A DNA stretch of 64,000 bases from PALSA-612 sp035652235 (GCA_035652235.1 DASREE010000008.1:1-64000), one strand, 5' to 3'. Positions 1 to 8,720 are shown, counted from the first letter of the stretch. Notes: generated from the letters alone by a model not told the origin. Translations and numbers: made by a program.

Positions 1-552
<552 letters not shown>

Positions 553-564
553 CGCCCGGCCGTG

Positions 565-1389
565 CTAGACGAACTCGACGCGCACCGGCGCCGGAAAGGC
601 CCCGAGCGTCTCCGCTCGCGTCAGGAGCTCCTCGACCGCCTGCCGCCCCTCGTCGCCGTAGTCGCAGGTGAGCTCGTTGACGTACATCCCGACAAAGCGG
701 TCGGCGAGGTGCGGCTCGAGACCGCGGGAGAACTCCATCGCGTACGCCATCGCCTCGCTGCGGTGCTCGAGGCCGGCCCGGATCGAGTCGGCGAGCACCG
801 CCGAGAGATCCGCGAGCGTCGTCGCGCCGAGGTCGCGACGCGCCACGTTGGCGCCGAGCGGGAGCGGCAGCCCTGTCTCCAGAAGCCACCACTCACCGAG
901 GTCGAGCACCTTGGACAGCCCCTCGGCCTCGTAGGTGAGCTGCCCCTCGTGGATGAGCAGACCCGCCTCGGCGGCGCCCGTCTGCACCTCCTCCATGATC
1001 CGGTCGAAGGGGACCTCGCGGAAGCGGAAGTCGCCGATCGCCATGCGCAGGACGAGGAACGCCGTGGTCATGCGACCGGGGACGGCGATCTCGATCTCCG
1101 ACAGCCGCTCGAGCGGGGTCGGCTCTCGGGCGACGACAACCGGTCCGTAGCCCGCCCCCATGCTCGCCCCGTGCGGCAGGAGCACGTACCGGTCCTGGAC
1201 GAACGGGTACGTGTGCAGCGAGATCGCCGTCACCTCGAGGCGGCCGTCCAGCGCCCACTCGTTCAGGGTCTGGATGTCGCGCAGGACGTGCTCGAACTCG
1301 AAGCCGCGCGTCGGCACGCGGCCGGCGGCGAGCGCCCAGAACATGAACGCGTCGTCCGCGTCGGGACTGTGGCCGAGTCGGATCATCAT
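565..1389 (-). CDS. mqnD: 1,4-dihydroxy-6-naphthoate synthase (MqnD), futalosine menaquinone pathway
   Basis: A 274-residue MqnA/MqnD-family protein with a periplasmic-binding-protein-like fold. It opens with RLGHSPDADDAFMFWAL, the MqnD pattern; MqnA begins differently. MqnD converts cyclic dehypoxanthinyl futalosine to 1,4-dihydroxy-6-naphthoate, the late step of the futalosine route to menaquinone, and is cytoplasmic. ATG at 1389 or 1386 gives the usual length. No other mqn gene is in the window, so the pathway is split across the genome. The product would feed the quinone pool used by the complex I operon further on (inference). It is followed at 12 nt by the thiolase. Confidence 0.92.
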   Translation of the reverse strand: MMIRLGHSPDADDAFMFWALAAGRVPTRGFEFEHVLRDIQTLNEWALDGRLEVTAISLHTYPFVQDRYVLLPHGASMGAGYGPVVVAREPTPLERLSEIEIAVPGRMTTAFLVLRMAIGDFRFREVPFDRIMEEVQTGAAEAGLLIHEGQLTYEAEGLSKVLDLGEWWLLETGLPLPLGANVARRDLGATTLADLSAVLADSIRAGLEHRSEAMAYAMEFSRGLEPHLADRFVGMYVNELTCDYGDEGRQAVEELLTRAETLGAFPAPVRVEFV

Positions 1390-1700
1390 CGAGCGCCGGA
1401 GGCTAGCAGCCGGCCTCGCAGGTGGTCGCAGTCGCATGGGGGGTGGCCGCGGACACGCCCCGGCGCTGCGCCCGCTCCCGCGCCCCGAGGCAGCAGGCCG
1501 CCACGGGCGGTTCGAAGCCGCGCCGGCCGCGTGGCGCCGGCGGCGACGTCCTCCCGTCCCGAACCCCCACCCGCCCACGGGGAGGAGCATCCTAGCTCCC
1601 CTCCCGTCACGCGACCGTGACGCGCTCGCGCCGGATGCGCGCCGATCGCGGAGCGACCCCTGCCGGCGCCCTCGCGCCCGCAGCGCAGGACACCGGACGG
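1390..1700. other. Intergenic region, no gene seen
   Basis: About 310 bp with no credible coding sequence on either strand. It holds two small inverted repeats: an imperfect GGAGGAGC/GCTCCCCTCC pair near 1580-1602 and GTCACG-CGAC-CGTGAC at 1606-1621. Either could end transcription of the minus-strand gene at 1701-2045. The motif GCGCGCCGATCGC near 1636 recurs in the spacer at 38.7 kb. Confidence 0.5.
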
Positions 1701-2045
1701 CTACTCGCCCCGGAAGAAGTGCCGCTCGAGACGGGGGAGAATCTCCTTGCGGGTGAACGGCCGCACACGGCTCGCGCTCCCTTCGTCCTCGAGCACCTGC
1801 ACGTCGTCCTCCAGCACCTCGTTCGCCCGCTCGAGCGCATCGTCGAGCTCGTAGCCCTCGAACACGTAGTCGTCGGGGCGGGGCGCGCCGCTCGGCCGCT
1901 GCTGCGGATTGACCGCCCGGCCGACCGCCCAGCTGCCGTCCGGCCGGCGCTCGATCCAGACGACGATGCGCTCCGCGGCGCCGTCGTCGTCGACTCCCTC
2001 CAGCACCCGCTCCGCGTACCGCGACGACGTCGAGAACGGTCGCAT
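1701..2045 (-). CDS. Hypothetical protein, 114 aa
   Basis: A 114-residue acidic protein that I do not assign to a family. It starts MRPFSTSSRYAERV at ATG 2045; an upstream in-frame ATG at 2060 would run into the neighbouring promoter. It contains RIVVWIERRPDGSWAVGRAVNPQ, which looks like a small beta-sheet, then an acidic helix with ELDDALERANEVLEDDVQVLEDE, and ends in an RKEILPRLERHFFRGE helix. No signal peptide or membrane segment. It is divergent from the small gene at 2069, with only 23 nt between starts. Confidence 0.7.
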   Translation of the reverse strand: MRPFSTSSRYAERVLEGVDDDGAAERIVVWIERRPDGSWAVGRAVNPQQRPSGAPRPDDYVFEGYELDDALERANEVLEDDVQVLEDEGSASRVRPFTRKEILPRLERHFFRGE

Positions 2046-2055
2046 GGGGCAAGGA

Positions 2056-2061
2056 TACAAT
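2056..2061 (+). promoter_or_regulatory. -10 box (TACAAT) for the gene at 2069
   Basis: TACAAT ends 7 nt before the GTG start at 2069, so transcription should begin at or next to the start codon (leaderless). It is the closest match to the TATAAT consensus among the start-proximal boxes in this window. Confidence 0.6.
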
Positions 2062-2068
2062 CGCCGTA

Positions 2069-2326
2069 GTGGAGCGCCTGACCGCTTTCCTGCGCAATCC
2101 CTTCTCGTTCCTGTTCGCGACGAGAGGGGCGGAGGAGCGGGTCGTCGTCTACCTCATCCGCGAGCACGAGCGTGGTCGCGACCTGGCCGACATCCTCCGG
2201 GATCCCTACGTACGCAACCGCTGCTCCGACCAGGACATCGCGCGAATCCTCGAGCGGCCCGACGTCGTGCGCGCGATCGGCGACGACATCGCGCGTGCGC
2301 ACCGCCGCGCGCTCGAGCGCGCATAG
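2069..2326 (+). CDS. Hypothetical protein, 85 aa
   Basis: A small, charged, probably all-helical protein of 85 residues, family not recognised. It reads MERLTAFLRNPFSFLF at the N-terminus, then RVVVYLIREHERGRDLADIL and DQDIARILERPDVVRAIGDDIARAHR. The alternating arginine and aspartate helices suggest a cytoplasmic or nucleic-acid-facing protein, but nothing in it shows a catalytic site. The start is GTG 2069, supported by a TACAAT box 7 nt upstream and no Shine-Dalgarno sequence. It is divergent from the gene at 1701-2045. Confidence 0.7.
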   Translation: MERLTAFLRNPFSFLFATRGAEERVVVYLIREHERGRDLADILRDPYVRNRCSDQDIARILERPDVVRAIGDDIARAHRRALERA

Positions 2327-2376
2327 CCAGCCGAAGACGCTCGGCGTGCGGCTCACAGCCTCCGGCTGATCCCCGT

Positions 2377-3306
2377 TCAGAGCTCCCGGCCGATTCCCTG
2401 CTCGCGCGCGCGGGCGACCGCGACCGCGCCGATCGCCACGTCCCAGGCGGCGATGCCGTTCGACTTGAAGAGCACGACGTCGTCCGGCGACTGGCGCCCC
2501 TGCACCTCGCCTGCGACGACCTCGTGCAGCTCGTGCACCTCGAGCCAGTCGAGCACGCCCTGCGCGACCGGCTCGATCAGGTCGCCGGACTCGATGCGCG
2601 CGTCGTCCACCGAGTCGCAGCAGACGAACGCCGCTCGCTCGAGCACCGCGTTGTCCAGCTCGCGAGCCTGCGGGCGGTTCGCGCCCGCGGCGCACACGAG
2701 CGCCCCCGGCCGCAGCCAGTCCCCGCGCAGCACCGGGTCCTTGGAGGTCGTGATCGTGACGACGATCTCCTGCGCCGCCGCCTCCTGCGGCGACTCCACG
2801 GCCTGCGCCTGCAGCCGGCGAGCGAACTCCTCCCGCCGCTCGCGGGTGCGCGAGTAGACGACGACGTGCTCGACGTGCGGGACGGCCGCGCGGATGCACC
2901 TGATCTGCATCTCCGCCTGCGTCCCGGCTCCGATCACGCCGAGCGTCCGCGCGCCCGGCCGCGCCAGGTACTTCGCCGCGACGCCGCTCGCCGCCCCCGT
3001 GCGCAGCCGGCCGAGCCGGTCCGCCTCGATCACGGCGATCGCCTCGTGCGTCGACGCGTCGAACAGACAGACGAGGAACGCTGCGCCGCCGCGGCCGGCC
3101 GCGTAGGCCTTCACGCCGGCGACGCCCAGGCCGAGGTCGCTCGCGGACATGACCGCGAGCATCCCCTGGTCGAGCCGCAGGCGGCGGCGCGGCACGTTCT
3201 CCACGACGCCCTCCGCGAGCCGGCGGAAGGATCCCTCGACGGCGTCGAGGGCGTCCGCCGGCGCGAGCAGGGCGTCGACGTCCTCCTCGGTCAGGTAGAG
3301 CGGCAC
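2377..3306 (-). CDS. Ornithine cyclodeaminase / mu-crystallin family protein
   Basis: A 309-residue NAD(P)-dependent protein of the ornithine cyclodeaminase/mu-crystallin family. It has the N-terminal substrate domain (LRLDQGMLAVMSA, then the conserved G-V-K around residue 85) and a Rossmann domain with GVIGAGTQAEMQ near residues 143-154. Members include ornithine cyclodeaminase (ornithine to proline), alanine dehydrogenase and imine reductases, and sequence reading alone cannot choose among them. The GTG start at 3306 is set by a TAGACT box 8 nt upstream (3315-3320), fitting a leaderless transcript. It stands alone next to tRNA-Arg, without visible arginine or proline genes. Confidence 0.85.
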   Translation of the reverse strand: MPLYLTEEDVDALLAPADALDAVEGSFRRLAEGVVENVPRRRLRLDQGMLAVMSASDLGLGVAGVKAYAAGRGGAAFLVCLFDASTHEAIAVIEADRLGRLRTGAASGVAAKYLARPGARTLGVIGAGTQAEMQIRCIRAAVPHVEHVVVYSRTRERREEFARRLQAQAVESPQEAAAQEIVVTITTSKDPVLRGDWLRPGALVCAAGANRPQARELDNAVLERAAFVCCDSVDDARIESGDLIEPVAQGVLDWLEVHELHEVVAGEVQGRQSPDDVVLFKSNGIAAWDVAIGAVAVARAREQGIGREL

Positions 3307-3353
3307 GGCGGCGAAGTCTACGAGGACTCCCGGCGCGACCGGCGCCGCCTGAG

Positions 3354-3426
3354 TGCGCCCGACAGGATTCGAACCTGTGGCCTCAGCCTCCGCAGGGCTG
3401 CGCTCTATCCCCTGAGCTACGGGCGC
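3354..3426 (-). tRNA. tRNA-Arg with anticodon GCG
   Basis: A full cloverleaf folds on the minus strand: acceptor GCGCCCG/CGGGCGC, D-stem GCTC/GAGC with GGGGATA in the loop (including the A20 arginine identity base), anticodon stem CAGCC/GGCTG with loop CTGCGGA, T-stem ACAGG/CCTGT with TTCGAAT, discriminator A. Counting bases 32-38 of the loop places GCG at 34-36, which reads CGC and CGU. The 3' CCA is not encoded. Most bacteria instead use an ACG anticodon edited to inosine, so this is unusual. Confidence 0.93.
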
Positions 3427-3503
3427 CCGGGCGTCCAGTCTAGCTGCCTGCCGGCACCGACCCGGCCGGCGCCGTGCGCGGCTGGTGCAGGCGACCGGCT
3501 CGC

Positions 3504-4304
3504 TCAGGCACTCGGCCTGGCGGCGGCGAGCGGCCGCGCGGGCGCCTCCCCGACCGTGACCTCGGCGTCCTCCGGGACCTCGACCCGGACGTAGGCGAGC
3601 GCAACCAGCCGGTCGCCCGACCGCGCGCTGCTCGTCACCCGGCCGACCGCCTTCCCCTCGTGCACGACCTCCGTCTCGGGCGGCGGCGGCTCCTCGCCGT
3701 CCACCTCGAGCAGGCGCAGCGTCCGCTTCACGTGGCCACGGTAGTGGAGCCGGGCGATCGGTTCCTGCCCCGGGAAGCAGCCCTTCGTGAACGAGACGGC
3801 GCGCTCGACGAGCCCCGCCTCGGCCGGCAGCACCCGCTCGTCGATTTCGCGCCCGACGCGCGGCGTTCCCGCCAGGATGCGCAGCGCCTCCAGCTCGTCC
3901 TCGCCGAGCGTCGGCTCGAGCTCGGCGTCGAGCAGCTCGACCGCCGGCCGCCCGTAGTCCGGGTTGGGGATGCCCTCGACGACCGGCGGCTCACCGAAGA
4001 CGACGACCGACGTGTGCTCCTCGAGCTCGATCTCGCACCTCGAAGCGAACCTCGCCCGCAGGAGCACGTCGCGGACGGCGACGCCGAGTCCCGGCTCGGT
4101 CAGGAGCAGGAAGTCCCCCTCACCCCTGCGCCAGACGCGAAGCGGCGCGATCACCCGTCCCTTCGGCGTCAGGAGCAGGGCGTCGCACAGCCCGCCCGAG
4201 ACGTCGTTCGACAGCATGCGCTGAAGGAGACTCTCAGCGTCCGGCCCGCGCACGGCGACGTAGCTGCGCGGGCGCACAGCCACGCCGTCTGAAACGCCAT
4301 CCAC
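3504..4304 (-). CDS. ygfZ: YgfZ/GcvT-family folate-binding protein
   Basis: A 266-residue tRNA-modifying/Fe-S repair protein of the YgfZ (IBA57) family, related to the glycine-cleavage T protein. The YgfZ signature KGCFPGQE is present near residue 190 with its essential cysteine, followed by the barrel-like C-terminal domain. These proteins use folate to support radical-SAM Fe-S enzymes such as MiaB and LipA; a lipA gene lies 11 kb away. The start is GTG 4304, 7 nt after a TAGACT box. The in-frame ATG at 4325 would overlap the divergent gene's start codon and sit upstream of the box. The spacing points to leaderless transcription. Confidence 0.88.
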   Translation of the reverse strand: MDGVSDGVAVRPRSYVAVRGPDAESLLQRMLSNDVSGGLCDALLLTPKGRVIAPLRVWRRGEGDFLLLTEPGLGVAVRDVLLRARFASRCEIELEEHTSVVVFGEPPVVEGIPNPDYGRPAVELLDAELEPTLGEDELEALRILAGTPRVGREIDERVLPAEAGLVERAVSFTKGCFPGQEPIARLHYRGHVKRTLRLLEVDGEEPPPPETEVVHEGKAVGRVTSSARSGDRLVALAYVRVEVPEDAEVTVGEAPARPLAAARPSA

Positions 4305-4310
4305 CCTGGA

Positions 4311-4317
4311 TAGTCTA
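4311..4317. promoter_or_regulatory. Overlapping two-way -10 element for ygfZ and the SUOX-like gene
   Basis: The heptamer TAGTCTA reads TAGTCT on the plus strand and TAGACT on the minus strand. Each copy lies exactly 7 nt from a start codon: ATG 4324 on plus and GTG 4304 on minus. A single near-palindromic -10 therefore appears to fire in both directions, with both mRNAs starting at their initiation codons. Confidence 0.65.
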
Positions 4318-4323
4318 GGCCGC

Positions 4324-4935
4324 ATGCCGCTGTTCAGATCGCGCGCCGAGCACAAGGTGCGAGAGGCCGGCTTCGACCCAGCACGCCTGCCGCCCGGCCA
4401 GTACCTGACCGAGAAGTGGCCGGTGCTGCACGCCGGCTCCGTCCCCGACAGCGACCTCGCGACGTGGGAGTTCACGGTCACCGGCGCCGTCGAGACGCCG
4501 CTCCGCCTGAGCTACGAGGAGCTGCGGGCGCTCCCGCACACGGAGGTGACGACCGACATCCACTGCGTCACGCGCTGGAGCCGCTTCGACACCCGCTTCC
4601 GGGGAGTGCACTGGCGCGAGCTGGCGAGGCTCGCGCGGCCGCGGCCCTCGGCGCGGTTCGTGATCGCGCGCGCCGAGCAGGGCTTCACGTCCAACCTCCC
4701 GCTCGAGGCGCTGCAGACGGACGACGCGCTGGTCGCGTGGGAGGCAGACGGCGAGCCGCTGACCCCCGACCACGGCTGGCCGCTCCGGCTGGTCGTCCCG
4801 AGCCGCTACTTCTGGAAGAGCGCGAAGTGGCTGCGGGGTCTCGAGCTGCGCGAGAGCGACGAGCCCGGCTTCTGGGAGCGCTACGGCTACCACAACGATG
4901 CCGACCCCTGGCGGGAGGAGCGCTACGGCTTCTGA
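4324..4935 (+). CDS. Sulfite-oxidase-like molybdopterin oxidoreductase, stand-alone domain
   Basis: A 203-residue protein made only of the SUOX molybdopterin domain, as in bacterial YedY-like or sulfite-oxidase-like enzymes. The molybdenum-ligating cysteine is visible at about residue 81 in DIHCVTRWS, and the end has the usual PSRYFWKSAKWL then ERYGYHNDADPW pattern. No Tat or Sec signal, heme domain or dimerisation domain is present, so it is predicted to be cytoplasmic, and its electron partner and substrate are unknown. ATG 4324 is set by TAGTCT 7 nt upstream. It is divergent from ygfZ and shares its promoter; a decayed gene follows directly. Confidence 0.87.
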   Translation: MPLFRSRAEHKVREAGFDPARLPPGQYLTEKWPVLHAGSVPDSDLATWEFTVTGAVETPLRLSYEELRALPHTEVTTDIHCVTRWSRFDTRFRGVHWRELARLARPRPSARFVIARAEQGFTSNLPLEALQTDDALVAWEADGEPLTPDHGWPLRLVVPSRYFWKSAKWLRGLELRESDEPGFWERYGYHNDADPWREERYGF

Positions 4936-4944
4936 GCCGACGAT

Positions 4945-5952
4945 CGTCGCCGCACACGCGACAAGTAGAGCGGCGCTCGCCCTCGTCCTCGCGCTCGCGA
5001 CCGGCGTGCCCTCGTCGCGTGCCTCGCCGGCGGGGCTGCCGACGCCGGCGGCGCTCCTCCCCCACTCGATCGCCTTCTGGAGCGCCTCGCACGGACTCGT
5101 CGGCGGCGGCTACGAGGGCTTCCTCGGCAGCTCGGAGCAGGCCTGCTCGCCGCGCCGCTGCTAGCCGGGGACGATGTCGGCGACGACGGACGGCGGCCGC
5201 ACGAGCACCGTCCTCGCCCGCCTTCCCGGCCCGGTGACGTGGGTCGCCGTGGCCCCGTCCCGGGTCGCCTGGGCGATCGTCGGCGCGTGTACGAAGGGCA
5301 CGTGCTCGCACGAGCTGTGCCGGAGCTCCGACGGCGGCGCCAGCTGGTCGCGGCTCGGGCCGGCGCCGCTCCAGGCGGTCGCCTTCGGGGACGCGGCGCA
5401 CGGCCTGGCCGTCGGCGGCGGCATCCTCTCGACGGCAGACGGCGGGCGGACGTGGCGCGGCCTGGCAAGCCCGTGCCCGGACGGCGCCCGCGGCGTCTCC
5501 ATGGTCAGCGCCAGGCGCGGGTGGCTTCTGTGCGTACGCATCCTCGGCGTCGGCAACGCCGACAAGACCGTCTACGGACGGACGATGGGGGCGTGCACTG
5601 GCGGCGGCTCGCGCAGGTCGGGTTCGCGCCCCGCCAGCGGCGCTTCGCCGGCGGCCTGCACCTGTACGGGTACCCGCAGGGGATCGCGTTCGCCCGCGAC
5701 GGAACCGGCGTCCTCTGGGAGAGCAGGGGTACGCTGTTTCTGACCCGCGACGGCGGCCGGCACTGGACGCCCTATCCGCAGGTGGCGCGACCAGAGGACG
5801 ACGTCGGCCTCTCGGCGGCCGCCGTGGCAGGACACGCGTTCGCGCTCCTCGTCCGCACCTCGCTCAGGCCCGTGCCGTTCCGCCTCGTGGCGACCGGGAC
5901 AGCCCGCGTGCGCCGGCGCACCGCCCGCATCTGGCCGTCTGCGATCGGCTGA
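4945..5952 (+). pseudogene. Decayed secreted YCF48/BNR beta-propeller protein
   Basis: A broken gene for an exported beta-propeller protein. A signal-like segment, AALALVLALATGVP, lies near 4970-5015 but has no clear start codon. Propeller-type repeats follow, with TDGGRTSTVL, SSDGGASWSRL, TADGGRTWRGL, TDDGGVHWRRL and TRDGGRHWTPY, the Asp-box/YCF48 pattern. The frame is interrupted by TAG at 5162-5164 and, near 5575, by loss of one base: GTCTAC continues in another frame as CGGACGGACGATGGG. Two lesions plus the missing start favour a pseudogene over sequencing error. Repeats and C-terminus end at TGA 5952. It lies directly after the SUOX-like gene. Confidence 0.75.
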
Positions 5953-6070
5953 GCGCGCCGCCACCGACGAGCCGCCATACCCGAAGCTCACATCCCCCGT
6001 TCGAGGCACCGGCCGGCAGCGCCCGGCGCCGATACAGCGGGTGTCCCACCTCCCCCCCACCCTGAGGACG

Positions 6071-6101
6071 CACGAAGGGCCGCCGACTGCGGCCCTTCGT
6101 G
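6071..6101. terminator. Strong hairpin between convergent genes
   Basis: A perfect 13-bp stem, CACGAAGGGCCGC / GCGGCCCTTCGTG, closes a 5-nt loop CGACT. It lies between the plus-strand pseudogene end (5952) and the minus-strand gene end (6115), the position of a two-way terminator. No U-tract follows, as is common in GC-rich actinobacteria. Confidence 0.8.
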
Positions 6102-6114
6102 ATGGCGGGGACCG

Positions 6115-6588
6115 TCACCTGCGGCCGAGACGAAAGCCCGCAGGGGCGGCGCCGCCGCTGCCGAGACCTCCGAGCAGCGCCTGGTAGGGCGCCACCGTCG
6201 GCGGGACGACCTGGGAGCGGCTGACGCCGAGCGCTTGGCAGACGTCCTGGCTCGCCACCGAGGCGGCGAGCGGCGTCTGCGGCCCGAAGTACGTCTTCCC
6301 CGCCTGCGTCGCCGACGACAGCTGGTCGATCACCTGCCACGTTCCCTGCAGCGCGTCCGCGGCGAGCACGTCGCCGCACACGGCGACGACGGCGAGCGCC
6401 GCCGCCGCTTCCTGCTCGTTGCTCGACACCGTCCGCACCTGCGTCTGCAGCGTCTTCACCTGCGACTTCAGCGCTGCCACGTCCTTCAGCAGCCGTTTCT
6501 CGGTCGGCGTCGGCGGCGATGCCGACCACGCTCCGACCGCATACGCAGCCGCGGCAGCCAGGGCGCAGACAACGATGACCCACCTCAT
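6115..6588 (-). CDS. Membrane-anchored coiled-coil protein, function unknown
   Basis: A 157-residue protein with an N-terminal hydrophobic segment, MRWVIVVCALAAAAAYAVGAW, then a short coiled coil (TEKRLLKDVAALKSQVKTLQTQV) and a domain with two cysteines about 40 residues apart that may form an exported disulfide. The C-terminus is rich in Gly, Ala and Pro. It is probably anchored by the N-terminal helix with the rest outside the cell. ATG 6588 is chosen because GAGAGGAGGGACCG before it gives a good Shine-Dalgarno sequence, and a TATGGT box lies further upstream. No family is recognised. Confidence 0.75.
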   Translation of the reverse strand: MRWVIVVCALAAAAAYAVGAWSASPPTPTEKRLLKDVAALKSQVKTLQTQVRTVSSNEQEAAAALAVVAVCGDVLAADALQGTWQVIDQLSSATQAGKTYFGPQTPLAASVASQDVCQALGVSRSQVVPPTVAPYQALLGGLGSGGAAPAGFRLGRR

Positions 6589-6642
6589 CGGTCCCTCCTC
6601 TCGGGTTCGCACGACCATAGCCGAGCGCCCGCGCCGCAACGC

Positions 6643-6670
6643 GACGGGGCCCGCCGAGGCGGGCCCCGTC
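6643..6670 (-). terminator. Hairpin downstream of groEL
   Basis: A 13-bp perfect inverted repeat, GACGGGGCCCGCC / GGCGGGCCCCGTC, separated by GA, starts 28 nt after the groEL stop codon. The top pairs cannot all form, leaving an effective tetraloop. It is well placed to end the groESL transcript and lacks a clear U-tract. Confidence 0.75.
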
Positions 6671-6698
6671 CCACGCTGCGCGGTGTCCCGAGAGCCTG

Positions 6699-8327
6699 CT
6701 ACATCATGTCCGGCATACCGCCGGGCATGCCTGCCCCGGCCTTCTCCTTCTCCGGGGCCTCGGCGACGATCGCCTCGGTCGTGAGGATGTTCTTCGCGAT
6801 CGACGCGGCGTTCTGCAGCGCCGAGCGCGTGACCATCGTCGGGTCGATGATGCCCGACTTGACCAGGTCCTCGATCTCGCCCGAGTCGACGTTCAGGCCC
6901 TGGCCCTTGGCCGCGTTGCGGACCTTGTCCACGACGACCGAGCCCTCGAGACCGGCGTTCGTGGCGAGCTGGCGAAGCGGCTCCTCGAGCGCCCGCAGGA
7001 TGATCGAGGCGCCGGTCTTCTCGTCGCCCTCGAGCGACTCGACGCTCTTCCTGACCGAGTCGGCCGCGTTCAGGAGCGCGACGCCGCCGCCCGGCACGAT
7101 GCCCTCCTCGAGCGCGGCACGGGTCGCCTGCAGCGCGTCCTCGACGCGGTGCTTCTTCTCCTTCATCTCGGTCTCGGTGGCCGCGCCGACCTTCACCACG
7201 GCGACGCCACCTGCCAGCTTCGCGAGCCGCTCCTGCAGCTTCTCGCGGTCGAAGTCGGAGTCGGTGTTCTCGATCTCCTGCTTCAGCTGCTTGATGCGGG
7301 CCTTGATCGCGTCGGAGTCGCCGGCGCCGTCGATGATGGTGGTCGAGTCCTTGTCGACAACGACCTTGCGGGCCCGGCCGAGCTGCGAGAGCTTCGTGTT
7401 CTCGAGCTTGAGGCCCATCTCCTCGGTGATCACCTCGCCGCCCGTGAGGATGGCGATGTCCTCGAGCATGCGCTTGCGGCGGTCGCCGAAGCCCGGCGCC
7501 TTCACGGCGACGGCCGTGAACGTGCCGCGCAGCTTGTTGACGACGACGGTCGCGAGCGACTCGCCCTCGACGTCCTCGGCCACGATCAGCAGCGGCTTGC
7601 CCGCCTGGATCACCTGCTCGAGCACGGGCAGCAGGTCCTTGACCGCCCCGATCTTCTGGTTCGCGATCAGGATGTACGGATCCTCGAGCACGGCCTCCAT
7701 GCGCTCGGCGTCCGTGATCATGTACGGGGAGAGGTAGCCCTTGTCGAACTGCATGCCTTCGGTGAACTCGAGCTCGAGCCCGAAGGTCTGGCCCTCCTCG
7801 ACGTTGACCACGCCGTCCTTGCCGACCTTCTCGATCGCGTCGGCGATGACGTCGCCGATCTCGCGCTCGCGCGCGGAAATGGTGGCGACGCGGGCGATGT
7901 CCTCCTTGCCTGAGACCTCCTTCGACTGCTTCTTCAGGTCCTCGACGACGAGGTCGACCGCCTGCTCGATACCGCGCTTGAGCGCCATCGGGTTCGCGCC
8001 TGCGGCGACGTTCTTCAGGCCCTCGCGCACGATCGCCTGGGCCAGCACCGTCGCGGTCGTCGTGCCGTCGCCGGCCACGTCGTTCGTGGCCGTGGCCACC
8101 TCGCGCACGAGCTGCGCCCCCTGGTTCTCGAAGACGTCCTCGACCTCGATCTCACGCGCGATCGTAACGCCGTCGTTCGTGATCGTCGGCGCGCCGAACT
8201 TCTTGTCGAGGACGACGTAGCGGCCTTTCGGGCCGAGCGTCACCTTGACGGCGTCGGCCAGGATGTTGACGCCCCGCTCGAGCGAGCGGCGCGCATCCTC
8301 GTTGAACTTCAGCTCCTTGTGAGCCAT
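6699..8327 (-). CDS. groEL: Chaperonin GroEL (Hsp60)
   Basis: A full-length 542-residue chaperonin that forms the 14-mer folding chamber with GroES in the cytoplasm. The ATP-site motif GDGTTTATVLA is seen near residues 85-95, AAVEEGIVPGG-type sequence (here ALEEGIVPGGG) near 400, and the flexible tail ends in GAGMPGGMPDMM, the usual GGM-type end. ATG 8327 follows a GGGAGGT ribosome site. It is the second gene of groES-groEL with a 21-nt gap. The CIRCE site upstream of groES implies heat-shock control by HrcA. Housekeeping versus second-copy status cannot be told from one locus. Confidence 0.98.
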   Translation of the reverse strand: MAHKELKFNEDARRSLERGVNILADAVKVTLGPKGRYVVLDKKFGAPTITNDGVTIAREIEVEDVFENQGAQLVREVATATNDVAGDGTTTATVLAQAIVREGLKNVAAGANPMALKRGIEQAVDLVVEDLKKQSKEVSGKEDIARVATISAREREIGDVIADAIEKVGKDGVVNVEEGQTFGLELEFTEGMQFDKGYLSPYMITDAERMEAVLEDPYILIANQKIGAVKDLLPVLEQVIQAGKPLLIVAEDVEGESLATVVVNKLRGTFTAVAVKAPGFGDRRKRMLEDIAILTGGEVITEEMGLKLENTKLSQLGRARKVVVDKDSTTIIDGAGDSDAIKARIKQLKQEIENTDSDFDREKLQERLAKLAGGVAVVKVGAATETEMKEKKHRVEDALQATRAALEEGIVPGGGVALLNAADSVRKSVESLEGDEKTGASIILRALEEPLRQLATNAGLEGSVVVDKVRNAAKGQGLNVDSGEIEDLVKSGIIDPTMVTRSALQNAASIAKNILTTEAIVAEAPEKEKAGAGMPGGMPDMM

Positions 8328-8348
8328 ACGTGTACCTCCCGGAGTGAG

Positions 8349-8684
8349 CTAGGACTTCGCGCCGGCAAGCTCGCGCTTGCCCTTGGCCTTCGTGGCAGCG
8401 ACCTTGGCGAGGACGTCGGTCTCGCGCAGGATCAGGTACTCGTCGACCCCGACCTTCACCTCGGTGCCGCCGTACTTCGAGAAGATGATCTCGTCGCCGA
8501 CGGCGACGTCCATCGGGATCAGCTCGCCCGTCGTCTCGCTGCGAGAGCCAGGACCGACCGCGAGCACCCTGCCGCGCTGCGGCTTCTCCTTGGCCGTGTC
8601 CGGCAGAACGATGCCGCCGATCGTCGTCTCCTCCTCCTCGAGGACCTCGACGACGAGACGGTCACCCAGCGGCTGTAGATCCAT
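8349..8684 (-). CDS. groES: Co-chaperonin GroES (Hsp10)
   Basis: A 111-residue lid protein of the GroEL chamber, slightly longer than the usual 95-100 because of a basic C-terminal tail (KVAATKAKGKRELAGAKS). It begins MDLQPLGDRLVVEVLEEEE and contains the mobile-loop region TTIGGIVLPDTAKEKPQRGRV. ATG 8684 has a GGGAGGAT ribosome site just upstream. It is first in the operon with groEL and lies downstream of a clear promoter and the CIRCE operator. Confidence 0.97.
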   Translation of the reverse strand: MDLQPLGDRLVVEVLEEEETTIGGIVLPDTAKEKPQRGRVLAVGPGSRSETTGELIPMDVAVGDEIIFSKYGGTEVKVGVDEYLILRETDVLAKVAATKAKGKRELAGAKS

Positions 8685-8720
8685 CCAAGATCCTCCCGTG
8701 TCCGACTTTGTGACGGTGGA

